This document shows, one piece after another, positions 51,456-62,605 of a DNA stretch of 64,000 nt. The notes beneath the pieces are model-generated. The model saw only the letters and a list, made by a program, of their open reading frames with translations. It searched no databases and was not told where the DNA came from. The position numbers and the translations under genes are program-made. Origin of the DNA: Pseudomonas mandelii (GTDB lineage Bacteria > Pseudomonadota > Gammaproteobacteria > Pseudomonadales > Pseudomonadaceae). The DNA is taken from assembly GCF_024138395.1 (NCBI RefSeq), contig NZ_JAMYDU010000002.1, positions 62,001-126,000 on the forward strand. The letters run 5' to 3'. Every line of letters begins with the position of its first letter. Position 1 is the first letter of the stretch.

Positions 51456-52586
51456 TCAACCTCCCATAGCCTGGCGGTAGGCGCGGGCGGTGATCTTCGC
51501 GCAACGCTCCCAGGAAAATAAGCTTGCCTGCTGCAATCCGGCGTTCGAGCATGCCTGCCAATGTGCGTGATCATCGATCAGTTGGCGCATGGCATCGCGC
51601 AGGCCGTCTGGATCGTCAGGTTCAATATAGTTGCCCGCAACGCCTGCGACTTCGGGCATGGCCGAACGTCGGGTCAGGATGACCGGCGTGCCGCTGGCCA
51701 TGGCCTCCAGCACCGGTAGACCGAAGCCTTCATAGAGCGACGGGAAAATCAGCGCCCGGGCGCCCGCCAACAGCTGCGCGACCTGCTCGTCGGGCAGATA
51801 ACCCAGTAAACACACATGACCATTGGCTAATGCCTGGCGCAGTTCATCGCTGAACTGTTCGCGCTGCCAGCCGGCCATGCCGACGATCAACAGCGGAAAG
51901 CGCTGACGCAATGCTTCCGGAAGTTGGGCGTGGGCGCGCAGGGCCAGGGTCAGGTTCTTGCGTGGTTCCAAAGTGCCGACGCAGAGAAAATAATCGCGCA
52001 TCTCGACCCCGTGAGCCTTGAGCACCGCATCGATGGCCTCGGGTTCGCGGGGGTGGAAACGTGCCGCCACGCCCAGCGGGGCAACCACAAAACGCTCGGC
52101 CGGCAGTGCGAACCAGGCCTGAGCCTCGTCGGCAATGTACTGCGAATCGGTGAGAATAAGCTGCGCCCGTTGGACGCCATCGGCCAGGCGCCGCTCGATT
52201 TCTCGCAGGCGTGCCGGCGGTTGCGTCTCGGGATAGTGCAAGTGCGTCAGGTCATGCAGGGTGATGACCGTCGGGCCGTCGAACGATAACGGCCACAGAC
52301 TGGGTTCGTGATAAAGGTCGATCGCTTTGGCGCGGCCTTGATCAAAGCGTTTCTGCGCCAGCCAGCGTCGAGCCTGATACGCCCCGGGTATTTGCCGCAG
52401 CAACGGCGTCAGTCGCGAGTAGCCGGGCATGGCGGCATCGGGTAGCGAAGAACTCCATCCCCAGCCATGGAACAGCGACAACTCGACGTCTGGCTCACCA
52501 GCCAGGGCATTCACCAGTTCGGCGACGTAATGGCCGATGCCGGTGCGCGGAGCCTGGAGAATTCGGGCGTTAAGGGCAATTCGCAT
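51456..52586 (-). CDS. wbpY: Glycosyltransferase WbpY (GT4 type), D-rhamnan synthesis
   Basis: Glycosyltransferase of 376 residues, proposed in P. aeruginosa to add the two alpha-1,3-linked D-rhamnoses of the CPA repeat. The N terminus is MRIALNARILQAPRTGIGHY, with the G-x-G motif of this family. The C-terminal half contains FLCVGTLEPRKNLTLALRAH and FPSLYEGFGLPVLEAMASGT, the standard E-G-F-G-L-P-x-L-E motif. I use the ATG at 52586 because it gives the family N terminus; it overlaps the end of wbpX by 17 bases. The length equals that of PAO1 WbpY as I remember it. Confidence 0.88.
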   Translation of the reverse strand: MRIALNARILQAPRTGIGHYVAELVNALAGEPDVELSLFHGWGWSSSLPDAAMPGYSRLTPLLRQIPGAYQARRWLAQKRFDQGRAKAIDLYHEPSLWPLSFDGPTVITLHDLTHLHYPETQPPARLREIERRLADGVQRAQLILTDSQYIADEAQAWFALPAERFVVAPLGVAARFHPREPEAIDAVLKAHGVEMRDYFLCVGTLEPRKNLTLALRAHAQLPEALRQRFPLLIVGMAGWQREQFSDELRQALANGHVCLLGYLPDEQVAQLLAGARALIFPSLYEGFGLPVLEAMASGTPVILTRRSAMPEVAGVAGNYIEPDDPDGLRDAMRQLIDDHAHWQACSNAGLQQASLFSWERCAKITARAYRQAMGG

Positions 52587-53937
52587 GTTGCCTCTCTTGC
52601 ACCACGGGTGTTTCCCCAAGGTTGCGCAGGGTTCGTTCGGCCAGTTGCGCACTGGCTTCACGCCAGCCGATCCATCGCCAGTCCGCCACATCGCGGGCGG
52701 CCGGGAATAGTTTGCTGCTCTCGAATCGAGTGACCAGATCGGCCAGGCTTTGTGGTTCGGCCAGGTCGAAGTACGCCATGAACTCGCCGCCTATTTCGCG
52801 GAAGACCGGGATGTCGCTGCCCATGGCCGGCAGGCCGCGCTGCATGGCTTCCACCAGCGGCAGGCCAAAGCCTTCGACGTAGGACGGAAACACCAGCGCA
52901 CTGGCGTGGGAATAGGCGTGCTCCAGGCTGGTGTCGCTCAGGTCGTTAAACATGAACAGTCGCGTATTCAGCTGCGGGTGATTGCGCACTCGAGCGAGCA
53001 GGGCATCGCATTTCCAGCCAATGCGCCCGGCGATGCACAACCGGGCTTTCGAGCCTGCGGCCCAGGCGAGTTCAAAGGCATCGAGCAAGTAGTCGTGGTT
53101 CTTGCGTGGCTCGATGGTGCTGACCATCAGGAACACCGGTTCCGGGGTCTCGAACAGCCGTGTCAGGCGTGTTTCGATGGCGGCGGTTTCGTCGCGCAGG
53201 TCCAGCTCGGAGCCCAGGTGGAAATAGTCGAACCACAAGGTGTCGGCGATGGCAGGACCGACTCGACGATGCAATTCCTCGCGCACCTGATCGCGCACCG
53301 TGGCGGAAATCGCCACGTAGCCGTCGGCGGTTTTAGCGATCCAGTCGAACCATTCGTTGAAAATCTGCACCAGTCGCGTGTCGTAGAACTGCGGGTGGGT
53401 CAGGGGAATCAGGTCGTAGATCACCGAGACAATGCCCACGCCTTCGCGTTTGAGCTGTTCGGCCAACGGGAAAAAATCGGCGTGCCAGGACGAATCCAGC
53501 AACACCAATTGATCGCCCGGTTGATGCTGCAGCGGCGAGCAACGTTTGGGCAGGTGATATTGGTTGATCCGGTCGATCACACGCAACGGTACGCTGAAGC
53601 CCGCCAGTGCCGTAAGGCGGTAGGCTACATACAACGCACGCCGGGTCCATCGCGATGCGCAGCGCTTGTCGAGGCGCTGGTGCAGTTGCCAGCAACGATG
53701 GGCCAATCGCTCCAGGCGCCCACCGAACTCCATCAGCCCGTTGAAAAAAGGGATGCCCGAAGGGCTCAGTTTCAGAACCCGGTAGAGCTTGCCCTTAAGC
53801 ATCACCACCGGGATGCACTCGACGCCGTCGACGCGTTCAGGCAACTGATTGATGACGTTGCGCACCACCCGTTGAATGCCCGAATTGACCTTGGGGTGCT
53901 GGAACACGTACGTGCATTCCACCAGCAGACGGGTCAT
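52570..53937 (-). CDS. wbpX: Glycosyltransferase WbpX (GT4 type), D-rhamnan synthesis
   Basis: Glycosyltransferase of 455 residues, proposed to add the alpha-1,2-linked D-rhamnose in the CPA repeat. It starts MTRLLVECTYVFQHPKVNSG and contains GIQRVVRN, VFLMVSTIEPRKNHDYLLDA and FPSYVEGFGLPLVEAMQRG, the usual GT4 nucleotide-binding signature. The ATG at 53937 overlaps the wzt stop in ATGA, so translation is coupled. It sits between the ABC transporter genes and wbpY, as in P. aeruginosa. Confidence 0.88.
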   Translation of the reverse strand: MTRLLVECTYVFQHPKVNSGIQRVVRNVINQLPERVDGVECIPVVMLKGKLYRVLKLSPSGIPFFNGLMEFGGRLERLAHRCWQLHQRLDKRCASRWTRRALYVAYRLTALAGFSVPLRVIDRINQYHLPKRCSPLQHQPGDQLVLLDSSWHADFFPLAEQLKREGVGIVSVIYDLIPLTHPQFYDTRLVQIFNEWFDWIAKTADGYVAISATVRDQVREELHRRVGPAIADTLWFDYFHLGSELDLRDETAAIETRLTRLFETPEPVFLMVSTIEPRKNHDYLLDAFELAWAAGSKARLCIAGRIGWKCDALLARVRNHPQLNTRLFMFNDLSDTSLEHAYSHASALVFPSYVEGFGLPLVEAMQRGLPAMGSDIPVFREIGGEFMAYFDLAEPQSLADLVTRFESSKLFPAARDVADWRWIGWREASAQLAERTLRNLGETPVVQERQHANCP

Positions 53938-55187
53938 GGCGTGTTCTCCGAAACAATCGATTCGGCTGTGCGAGTAATGGTGGTTTTTGCCCCCAGCCAC
54001 GAGCAGCCAACGAAGTCTTCGTGTCGGTTGTTGATCACGTGGAACACCAGACCGTAATCGCGCCACTCGAAATTGCGGTCCAGGTGCGAGTCCAGCCGCG
54101 ACAGGCTCAGGGCCACGGAGTAGTTGCCCTTGCCCAGGCCCATGACGAAGGCAAAGCGGTAAGTCACCCGCTCGCCGGCCTGCAGGTCAGTGAGGGCGAG
54201 GTCCTGGCGATGGGTATTGATGCCGTACATGGCCTGGCCCAGGCGATCCTTGATCATGAAACCCAGCACCAGGCGTTCGATGTCCTGGCGCACTTCGACT
54301 TGCACCTCAAGCACCACCGGCTGGCCGACTTCGGCGGCATCGATGGCGCGTTCGCGCTCATCGAGCATGCGCACGCTGAGGATCCCGGCTTCACCGGTGC
54401 CGGAAACGGTTTGCACTTGGCCGTCCGCGAGTATTTCCTGACGCACCGTCTGGCCTTCGCGCTCGGCGAGCAGGGCGTTGTAGTAATCCATGACGGCTTC
54501 GGGCTTGCCGTGCATGGCCATGCGGCCGTTTTCCAGGAGGATCGCCGAGTCGCAGATCGACTGGATCGCCGAGCGATCGTGGGACACGATCAGCAACGTG
54601 GTGCCGGCCTTGCGGAAGCTGCGGATGCGATCGAAGCTCTTGTGCTGAAAGTAGGCGTCGCCCACCGACAACGCTTCGTCGACGATAAGGATATCCGGGC
54701 GCCGCGCGGTGGCCACGCTGAACGCCAGGCGCATCTGCATGCCGCTGGAATAGGTGCGCACCGGGTGGTCGATGGCTTCGCCGATTTCCGCGAAGTGTTC
54801 GATTTGCGGCATCAGGGTTTCGATTTCTTCGACCTGCATGCCCAGCAATTGCCCGGCCATGACCGCGTTTTGCCGGCCGGTGAAATCGGGGTGAAAGCCC
54901 ATGCCCAGTTCCAGCAGGGCGGCAACGCGGCCTTCGAGCTGGATCTGCCCACAGGTGGGTTGGGTGGTGCCGGTGATCATCTTCAGCAAGGTACTTTTGC
55001 CGGCACCGTTGACCCCGACGATGCCCACCGCTTCACCGGGAGCGATCTCGAATGCCACGCCTTGCAGCACCCAGTGCTGGCGATGGCGGATCGGTGCAAA
55101 CGGGATCAGCCACTCGGCCAGTCGGCTCCAGCGTGTGGGGTATTGCTTGTAGGCCTTGCCCAGGCCGGTCACGCGTATGTGTCCCAT
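53934..55187 (-). CDS. wzt: O-polysaccharide ABC transporter ATP-binding protein Wzt
   Basis: ATPase subunit that energises export of the finished D-rhamnan across the inner membrane, 417 residues. The N-terminal ATPase has Walker A GVNGAGKSTLLKMI, signature YSSGMQMRLAFSVATARRPD and Walker B ILIVDEALSVGD. The C-terminal region (about 255-400) is the beta-sandwich Wzt-C domain type that, in other systems, recognises a modified chain terminus before export. That domain fits the presence of methyl- and acyltransferase genes next to the operon. Its ATG shares one base with the wzm stop. Confidence 0.93.
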   Translation of the reverse strand: MGHIRVTGLGKAYKQYPTRWSRLAEWLIPFAPIRHRQHWVLQGVAFEIAPGEAVGIVGVNGAGKSTLLKMITGTTQPTCGQIQLEGRVAALLELGMGFHPDFTGRQNAVMAGQLLGMQVEEIETLMPQIEHFAEIGEAIDHPVRTYSSGMQMRLAFSVATARRPDILIVDEALSVGDAYFQHKSFDRIRSFRKAGTTLLIVSHDRSAIQSICDSAILLENGRMAMHGKPEAVMDYYNALLAEREGQTVRQEILADGQVQTVSGTGEAGILSVRMLDERERAIDAAEVGQPVVLEVQVEVRQDIERLVLGFMIKDRLGQAMYGINTHRQDLALTDLQAGERVTYRFAFVMGLGKGNYSVALSLSRLDSHLDRNFEWRDYGLVFHVINNRHEDFVGCSWLGAKTTITRTAESIVSENTP

Positions 55188-55984
55188 CAGAGTTCATCCA
55201 CCATTTCGCCGACCCGCTGACGAAACAGCCGCAGCCCGATCACGCAGAACAATAGACCGATCACGAAGACCGGCAGCAGGGAACTCCAGACCGGCCATTG
55301 GCCGTAGAGGAAAAGGTTCTGGTAACTGCCAATCAGGTTCGTCAGCGGGTTGAGTTGCAACAGCCGCTGGACCCACTCGGGCAGGATGCTCATCGGGTAC
55401 ACGATCGGCGTCAGCCAGAACCAGAATTGCAGGCAGATGCCGAAAAATTGCCCGACATCGCGAAAGAATACGTTCAGCACACCGAGGATCATTCCCAGCC
55501 CGGCGCAGAACATCACCTGCAGGGCCATCAGCGGCAGCAACGCGAGCAGGGCCATGCCCGGCAGGCGCCCGGTGATCAGCAGAAAGCCCAGGAACAGACC
55601 GATGATGATGGCGAAGTTGATGCCGGCATTGAACAGCACAATCACCGGCAGGCAGATTCTCGGGAAACTGATTTTCTTCAGCAGGTTGGCGTTTTCCAGA
55701 AACATGTTCTGGCTGCGCAGGGTGATTTCCGAGAAGAGGCCCCAGGTCAGCAACCCGGCGCAGAGGTAGATGCTGTAGGCCATGCCGTCGTCCACACCCG
55801 GCAAGCGTGCGCGCATGATGTGGGAAAAAATCACCGTGTAGACGACGATCATCGACAGCGGGTTGAGCACGGTCCACAAGGCACCGAACAGCGAATTGCG
55901 ATAACGCGCTTGAAACTCTCGCTTGACGCTACCGAGGATGAAACCTCGATAGCCCCACAGCGAGCGATACAGGGAAAGCAGCAT
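55187..55984 (-). CDS. wzm: O-polysaccharide ABC transporter permease Wzm
   Basis: Inner-membrane permease of 265 residues with six predicted hydrophobic segments, an ABC-2-type polysaccharide exporter. Typical features are YRNSLFGALWTVLNPLSMIV, ICLPVIVLFNAGINFAIIIG and FRDVGQFFGICLQFWFWLTPIVYP. It works with Wzt. It begins directly after the wbpW stop and its stop overlaps the wzt start. Gene order wzm-wzt is conserved with the P. aeruginosa A-band operon. Confidence 0.93.
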   Translation of the reverse strand: MLLSLYRSLWGYRGFILGSVKREFQARYRNSLFGALWTVLNPLSMIVVYTVIFSHIMRARLPGVDDGMAYSIYLCAGLLTWGLFSEITLRSQNMFLENANLLKKISFPRICLPVIVLFNAGINFAIIIGLFLGFLLITGRLPGMALLALLPLMALQVMFCAGLGMILGVLNVFFRDVGQFFGICLQFWFWLTPIVYPMSILPEWVQRLLQLNPLTNLIGSYQNLFLYGQWPVWSSLLPVFVIGLLFCVIGLRLFRQRVGEMVDEL

Positions 55985-57427
55985 TCAAACCGTCCTGCCG
56001 TATTGGTCTTCGAAGCGAACGATATCGTCCTCCCCCAGATATTCGCCGCTTTGCACTTCGATGATCACCAGGTCGATCACGCCGGGGTTTTCCAGACGGT
56101 GCCTGTGCCCGGCGGCAATGAACGTCGACTCGTTCTTGGCCACCAGATGCGACCCGGAACCGTTGTTGGTGACTTTGGCCATGCCTTCGACCACCACCCA
56201 GTGTTCGTTGCGGTGGTGATGCATCTGCAACGACAACTTGGCCCCGGGCTTGACCACGATACGTTTGATTTTGAAGCGCGGACCTTCCTCGAGCACGGTG
56301 TAAGTGCCCCAAGGTCGGCTGACTGTGCGGTGCAGGCGATAGGCTTCGTGCTTTTCATCCTTGAGCTGCCGGGCCACCCGGCGCACATCCTGGGCGCGGT
56401 CGGCGTGGGCCACCAGCACCGCGTCGGCGGTGTCGATGATGATCAGGTTATCCACACCCACTGCGGCGACCAACCGGTCTTCGCTCTGGATGAAGTTGTT
56501 ATGGCTGTCGATGAAGATCGCATCGCCGCTGGCGCGATTATTCTGCGCATCGGCCGGCACCAGTGCCGCCACGGCGCCCCAGGAACCGATGTCGCTCCAG
56601 TCGAAAGAGGCCGGCACCACGACCACTTTGTCGGAGCGCTCCATCAAGGCGTAGTCGATGGAGATGTCGGTGATTTCGGCGAAGTGCGTTGGCGACAGTT
56701 CCTGTTGTAGGCAACCACCGGTTTCCACCGGTGCACTGGCGGCCATGCAGACGCGGGCTTGTTCCAGCAGCGCGGGGGCGTGAAGGTGCAATTCAGCCAG
56801 CAGTGTGGCGATCGAGAAGCAGAACATCCCCGAATTCCACAGGAAATTACCGCTCTCCAGATAATGCGTGGCGGTTTGCAGGTCGGGTTTCTCGACGAAG
56901 CGCTGCACCTTGGCCGCGCCTTTGTCATCCAGCGGTGCACCGGTTTCGATGTAGCCGAAGCCGGTTTCCGGGGCTTTCGGTATTACGCCGAACGTCACCA
57001 GATGACCCGCTTTGGCCAGCGTCACGGCGTGCTCGACCGCGCTGTTCAAGGCGTCTTCGTTGAGAATCAGATGGTCGGCAGGCATCACCACCATGATCGC
57101 TTCGTCGCCGTGCAGGGCTTGTAGCGAAAGGGCGGCCGCCGCGATGGCCGGGGCTGTATTGCGGCCCGTCGGCTCGAGCAGAAAATGCCCGCGATGGCGC
57201 TCCAGGCGCGCGTCCTGATAGTGATCCTTGCTCTGGAAGTAGTAGTCGCGGTTGGTCACCGTGACGATATCGCCCCAGCCATCGAGCAAACCGGCCGCAC
57301 GCCGATAGGTCTTGCCCAGCAGCGATTGACCGTCGGGCAGGGTCATGAACGGCTTGGGATGGCCTTCGCGGGACACCGGCCACAAACGGGTCCCGGCACC
57401 GCCGGAGAGAATCACAGGAATCAGCAT
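55985..57427 (-). CDS. wbpW: Mannose-1-phosphate guanylyltransferase / mannose-6-phosphate isomerase
   Basis: Bifunctional type II PMI/GMP of 480 residues supplying GDP-mannose. The guanylyltransferase domain opens VILSGGAGTRLWPVSREGHP, followed by PKPF, and has the conserved FVEKPD region. The C-terminal cupin carries the isomerase domain: RPWGTYTVLEEG and QMHHHRNEHWVVVEG. Paralogues elsewhere in Pseudomonas (algA, pslB) have the same architecture, so the symbol is chosen because it lies with gmd and rmd. It starts 3 bases after gmd. Confidence 0.92.
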   Translation of the reverse strand: MLIPVILSGGAGTRLWPVSREGHPKPFMTLPDGQSLLGKTYRRAAGLLDGWGDIVTVTNRDYYFQSKDHYQDARLERHRGHFLLEPTGRNTAPAIAAAALSLQALHGDEAIMVVMPADHLILNEDALNSAVEHAVTLAKAGHLVTFGVIPKAPETGFGYIETGAPLDDKGAAKVQRFVEKPDLQTATHYLESGNFLWNSGMFCFSIATLLAELHLHAPALLEQARVCMAASAPVETGGCLQQELSPTHFAEITDISIDYALMERSDKVVVVPASFDWSDIGSWGAVAALVPADAQNNRASGDAIFIDSHNNFIQSEDRLVAAVGVDNLIIIDTADAVLVAHADRAQDVRRVARQLKDEKHEAYRLHRTVSRPWGTYTVLEEGPRFKIKRIVVKPGAKLSLQMHHHRNEHWVVVEGMAKVTNNGSGSHLVAKNESTFIAAGHRHRLENPGVIDLVIIEVQSGEYLGEDDIVRFEDQYGRTV

Positions 57428-57430
57428 GGC

Positions 57431-59313
<1,883 letters not shown>

Positions 59314-59741
59314 GCAGCGACCCCTTGATTCATAAAACCTCGTCCATTCCCCACAGGCTTGACGGAGATGTCTGACAGACCGGGTGGATTACGGGGTCGA
59401 AAGACAGGCGAAGTCGTTGTTGTAGTTATTTGGTAGCCAATCTGTGCCAATTGCGCAGCAATTTCAACAGGTCCTGCCGTGACTGGTCAGTTCTCGTTTT
59501 GCACGCCTATTTATTCTCGCCGAGCGGTTCACGAACCCTTAACGTATGTGTTTAGAATGCCCCTCGTCACGATCGCCCAAGGTTCGGCAGGGTTATTTTG
59601 AAACTCCGCGAAACTGACTACTAAAACAAGAACGTAGACGGACACGAAGACTATAGACGAGGGTGGTACACGCCGACTCGATCCGTGGCTTCGCCGTCAT
59701 AGAGTGAGGTCGCCGGGATGGCGGCTTCATCGTGGGATGCC
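59314..59741. promoter_or_regulatory. Divergent promoter region between rmd and the glycosyltransferase operon
   Basis: About 430 bases with no gene. It should carry both the leftward CPA operon promoter and the rightward promoter. A short palindrome, GGTTC-AC-GAACC, lies at 59526-59537, and TAGAAT occurs shortly after on the plus strand. I cannot pair a convincing -35 hexamer with it. An alternative in-frame start for the next gene is at 59718. Confidence 0.5.
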
Positions 59742-61307
59742 ATGAATTTTATTCTTTACTCGGACGTCAACGACAGTTCCATCAGCCAGAGCCTCGGTCG
59801 CCCCGAATACAGTTATTACTTCGTGCTCAAGGCCTATCGCCCGGTGCTCGAAAGTCTTGGGCGGGTGCATGTGGTGTCCTCCACCACCGAGGTCGATCCT
59901 CTCTACAGGCAACTGCTTGCCGCCGGTGAAGACAGCCTGTTCCTGTCTTTCACCCCGCCGCAGAAAACCCCGAACGACCTTGAGTGCCCGACAATCTGCG
60001 TGGTGGCCTGGGAGTTCGATTCGATTCCCGATGAGCAGTGGGACAACGATCCCCAGCAGGACTGGACTCGCATGCTGGCGCGCCAGGGCCGGGTGATCAC
60101 GCTTTCCAGCCATACCGCCCGGGCGATCCGTCGGGCCATGGGCGAAGACTTTCCGGTGTTGGTCTTGCCGACCCCGTTGTGGGAAAACTTCGCTGCCATC
60201 CGTAGTCGCCATACCAGCGTGCCGGTCAATGCTGGCTCGACCCTCGACATCAAGGGCTGCATCCTCGATACCCGCACGCTCGGGCTGTCCGCCGACTCGC
60301 TGATTCCACCGCCGCTGACCCCTGAGCAACAGGCGGAACTCGAGGCTTTGCGTCCGCCGCCGCTAACCCTGAAGCGGCGCTTCGTCATCGCCAGGCACTA
60401 CTTGCGTTTGTGGGCGCTGGACTTGGGCAGGGCGCAACCGGTGCCGGTCCATCGCACTCATTTTCTGAGCCAGTGGTACTGGGAGGGGATTCGCGATCTG
60501 TTGTCTGACCCGGCTCACTCCAGGCTCGCAAAATACTTCCCGGCCATTGCCGGTCCACAGTCGCTGCCGGTCCACGTACCAGCACCCGTGGACCTTCCGG
60601 ACACTACGGAGCAGGTTCAGACCCAGGTCGATGGCGTGGTCTATGTCACCGTGTTCAATCCCAGGGACGGGCGCAAGAATTGGCATCAACTGATCAGCGC
60701 ATTCTGCTGGGCGTTCCGGGACACCGTGGACGCCACGCTGGTGCTGAAGATTACCCAGAGCGATCTGGCGTCCTATTACACCGAGCTGATGACCTTGCTG
60801 GCGCAACTGTCACCGTTCGCCTGTCGGGTGGTGGTGATGCACGGCTACCTGGACGATCCGCAATATGCACGGCTCTATGAGGCGGCGAGTTATTATGTCA
60901 ATGCCTCGCGCTGCGAAGGCTTGTGTCTGCCGCTGATGGAGTTCATGGCCAGCGGCAAACCGGTGATCGCCCCGGATCACACAGCCATGGAGGATTACAT
61001 CGATGAGCGCGTGGCGTTTGTGGTCAAGTCCAGCGAAGAGCTGACCATCTGGCCTCAGGACACCCGCATCATCTATCGGACCCTGCGTCATCGACCGGAC
61101 TGGGGGTCGTTGAAAACGGCCTACGAAAACAGCTACCGCATCGCCAAGGAACAACCGCTGGAGTATCAGCAGATGTCTCACGCGGCGGTCGAGCGCATGC
61201 ACGATTACTGCGCATTCGCTGCGGTGCAACAACGCTTGGCGGACTTTTTCGGGCTGGCGCCACACGGTGTGTCGGCAGCGACCGTCACGGATAACGCCTC
61301 ATGCTGA
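59742..61307 (+). CDS. Glycosyltransferase, GT4-like (first of a tandem pair)
   Basis: A 521-residue protein opening MNFILYSDVNDSSISQSLGR and containing SYYFVLKAYRPVLESLG. Its C-terminal half has the nucleotide-sugar-binding features VYVTVFNPRDGRKNWHQLI and EGLCLPLMEFMASGKPVIAP. It is paralogous to the next gene but has about 85 more residues, mainly a middle insert (about 195-285). Start at 59742 matches the paralogue's N terminus; ATG at 59718 is an alternative with GAGG upstream. It is probably the counterpart of one of the glycosyltransferases beyond rmd in P. aeruginosa. Acceptor is unknown. It overlaps the next gene by 7 bases. Confidence 0.86.
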   Translation: MNFILYSDVNDSSISQSLGRPEYSYYFVLKAYRPVLESLGRVHVVSSTTEVDPLYRQLLAAGEDSLFLSFTPPQKTPNDLECPTICVVAWEFDSIPDEQWDNDPQQDWTRMLARQGRVITLSSHTARAIRRAMGEDFPVLVLPTPLWENFAAIRSRHTSVPVNAGSTLDIKGCILDTRTLGLSADSLIPPPLTPEQQAELEALRPPPLTLKRRFVIARHYLRLWALDLGRAQPVPVHRTHFLSQWYWEGIRDLLSDPAHSRLAKYFPAIAGPQSLPVHVPAPVDLPDTTEQVQTQVDGVVYVTVFNPRDGRKNWHQLISAFCWAFRDTVDATLVLKITQSDLASYYTELMTLLAQLSPFACRVVVMHGYLDDPQYARLYEAASYYVNASRCEGLCLPLMEFMASGKPVIAPDHTAMEDYIDERVAFVVKSSEELTIWPQDTRIIYRTLRHRPDWGSLKTAYENSYRIAKEQPLEYQQMSHAAVERMHDYCAFAAVQQRLADFFGLAPHGVSAATVTDNASC

Positions 61308-62605
61308 TCATCATTTATTCAGAAACCAACCAGCACACCATTGCGCAAAACCTGGGCCGTTCGGAGTACAGCTATTACTTCGTGCTCAAAGAGTATCGAC
61401 CGGTGCTGGAGAGACTGGGGCGGGTAGTGGAGGTCAGCGATCCGCAGACCGAAGTCGACGCCCTGTACCTCGATTGTCTGTCACGTGGCGAAGACTGCGT
61501 GTTCCTGTCGTTCTCGCCGCCGCATCGCACGCCGGTGCATTTTGCCTGCCCGACCCTGGCAGTGTTTGCGTGGGAATTCAGCACCATTCCCAATGAGCCG
61601 TTCGCCGGTGAACCGCGTAATGACTGGCGCACGGTATTGCGCGCGAGCGGTGCGGCAATCACCCATTCCAGCTACACCGTCAATGCCGTGCGCGAAGCCA
61701 TGGGCGCCGACTATCCGATTGTCGCGGTACCGGCACCAGTGTGGGATCGCTTTGCCGCACGCGGTGCGCAATTGCAGCGTCAGCCATTGGCCCGCCAGGT
61801 GCGCTTGAAAATCAAAGGCTTGCTCGCGGACAGTCGTCAACTTGATCTTCGGGCCTTCGGTCCTGCGCATTTGCGTGGCGGCAAGGGCATCGACTTTCAG
61901 GCGCCCGCTGGTGAACAGGAGTTGGTGCTCGACGGTGTGATCTACACCTCGGTGTTCAACCCCGGTGACGGGCGCAAGAATTGGGAAGACATGCTCAGTG
62001 CCTTTTGCGTGACTTTCCGCGAGGTAGAAGACGCCACGCTAGTGCTCAAGCTGACGCATCACAATGCCGAAGAAGCGCTGACCGATATCCTTCACCACTT
62101 GTACAAAAACCAGTCCTACCGCTGCCGTATCGTGTTGATTTACGGCTACCTCGCGGATGCGGACTACGAACGTCTGGTGCAGGCCACGAGTTACGTGGTG
62201 AATACGTCCTACGGCGAAGGCCAGTGCCTGCCCCTGATGGAATTCATGTCATGCGGCAAGCCGGCAGTGGCGCCGCGCACCACGGCGATGATCGATTATC
62301 TGGATGCGGACAATGCTTTCCTCATCGACTCCACGGATGAGCTGACGGCCTGGCCCCACGACCCGCGCAAGGCGTTTCGCACCCTGCGTTACATCACCAA
62401 CTGGGCCTCGTTATGCACGGCCTATCGGGCCAGCTATGACGTGGCCCAAAACGACCCGCAACGCTACGCAGGAATGTCCGCCCACGCGGTGACCAGCCTG
62501 CAAAACTTCTGCAGCCAGGCAACCGCTGAACAGCGTCTGAAAGAATTCCTTGCACGGCTATTCGAAACCCGCGCTGCGTCAGCCGTGGAAACCCCTCAGG
62601 GATGA
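61301..62605 (+). CDS. Glycosyltransferase, GT4-like (second of a tandem pair)
   Basis: A 434-residue paralogue of the preceding gene, sharing SYYFVLKEYRPVLERLG, SVFNPGDGRKNWEDML and EGQCLPLMEFMSCGKPAVAP, including the E-x7-E nucleotide-binding motif. It lacks the middle insert of its neighbour. No signal peptide or membrane helix is evident, so it would act at the cytoplasmic face. It overlaps the upstream gene by 7 bases and the methyltransferase by 4. A role in extending or capping the D-rhamnan is inference from context. Confidence 0.87.
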   Translation: MLIIIYSETNQHTIAQNLGRSEYSYYFVLKEYRPVLERLGRVVEVSDPQTEVDALYLDCLSRGEDCVFLSFSPPHRTPVHFACPTLAVFAWEFSTIPNEPFAGEPRNDWRTVLRASGAAITHSSYTVNAVREAMGADYPIVAVPAPVWDRFAARGAQLQRQPLARQVRLKIKGLLADSRQLDLRAFGPAHLRGGKGIDFQAPAGEQELVLDGVIYTSVFNPGDGRKNWEDMLSAFCVTFREVEDATLVLKLTHHNAEEALTDILHHLYKNQSYRCRIVLIYGYLADADYERLVQATSYVVNTSYGEGQCLPLMEFMSCGKPAVAPRTTAMIDYLDADNAFLIDSTDELTAWPHDPRKAFRTLRYITNWASLCTAYRASYDVAQNDPQRYAGMSAHAVTSLQNFCSQATAEQRLKEFLARLFETRAASAVETPQG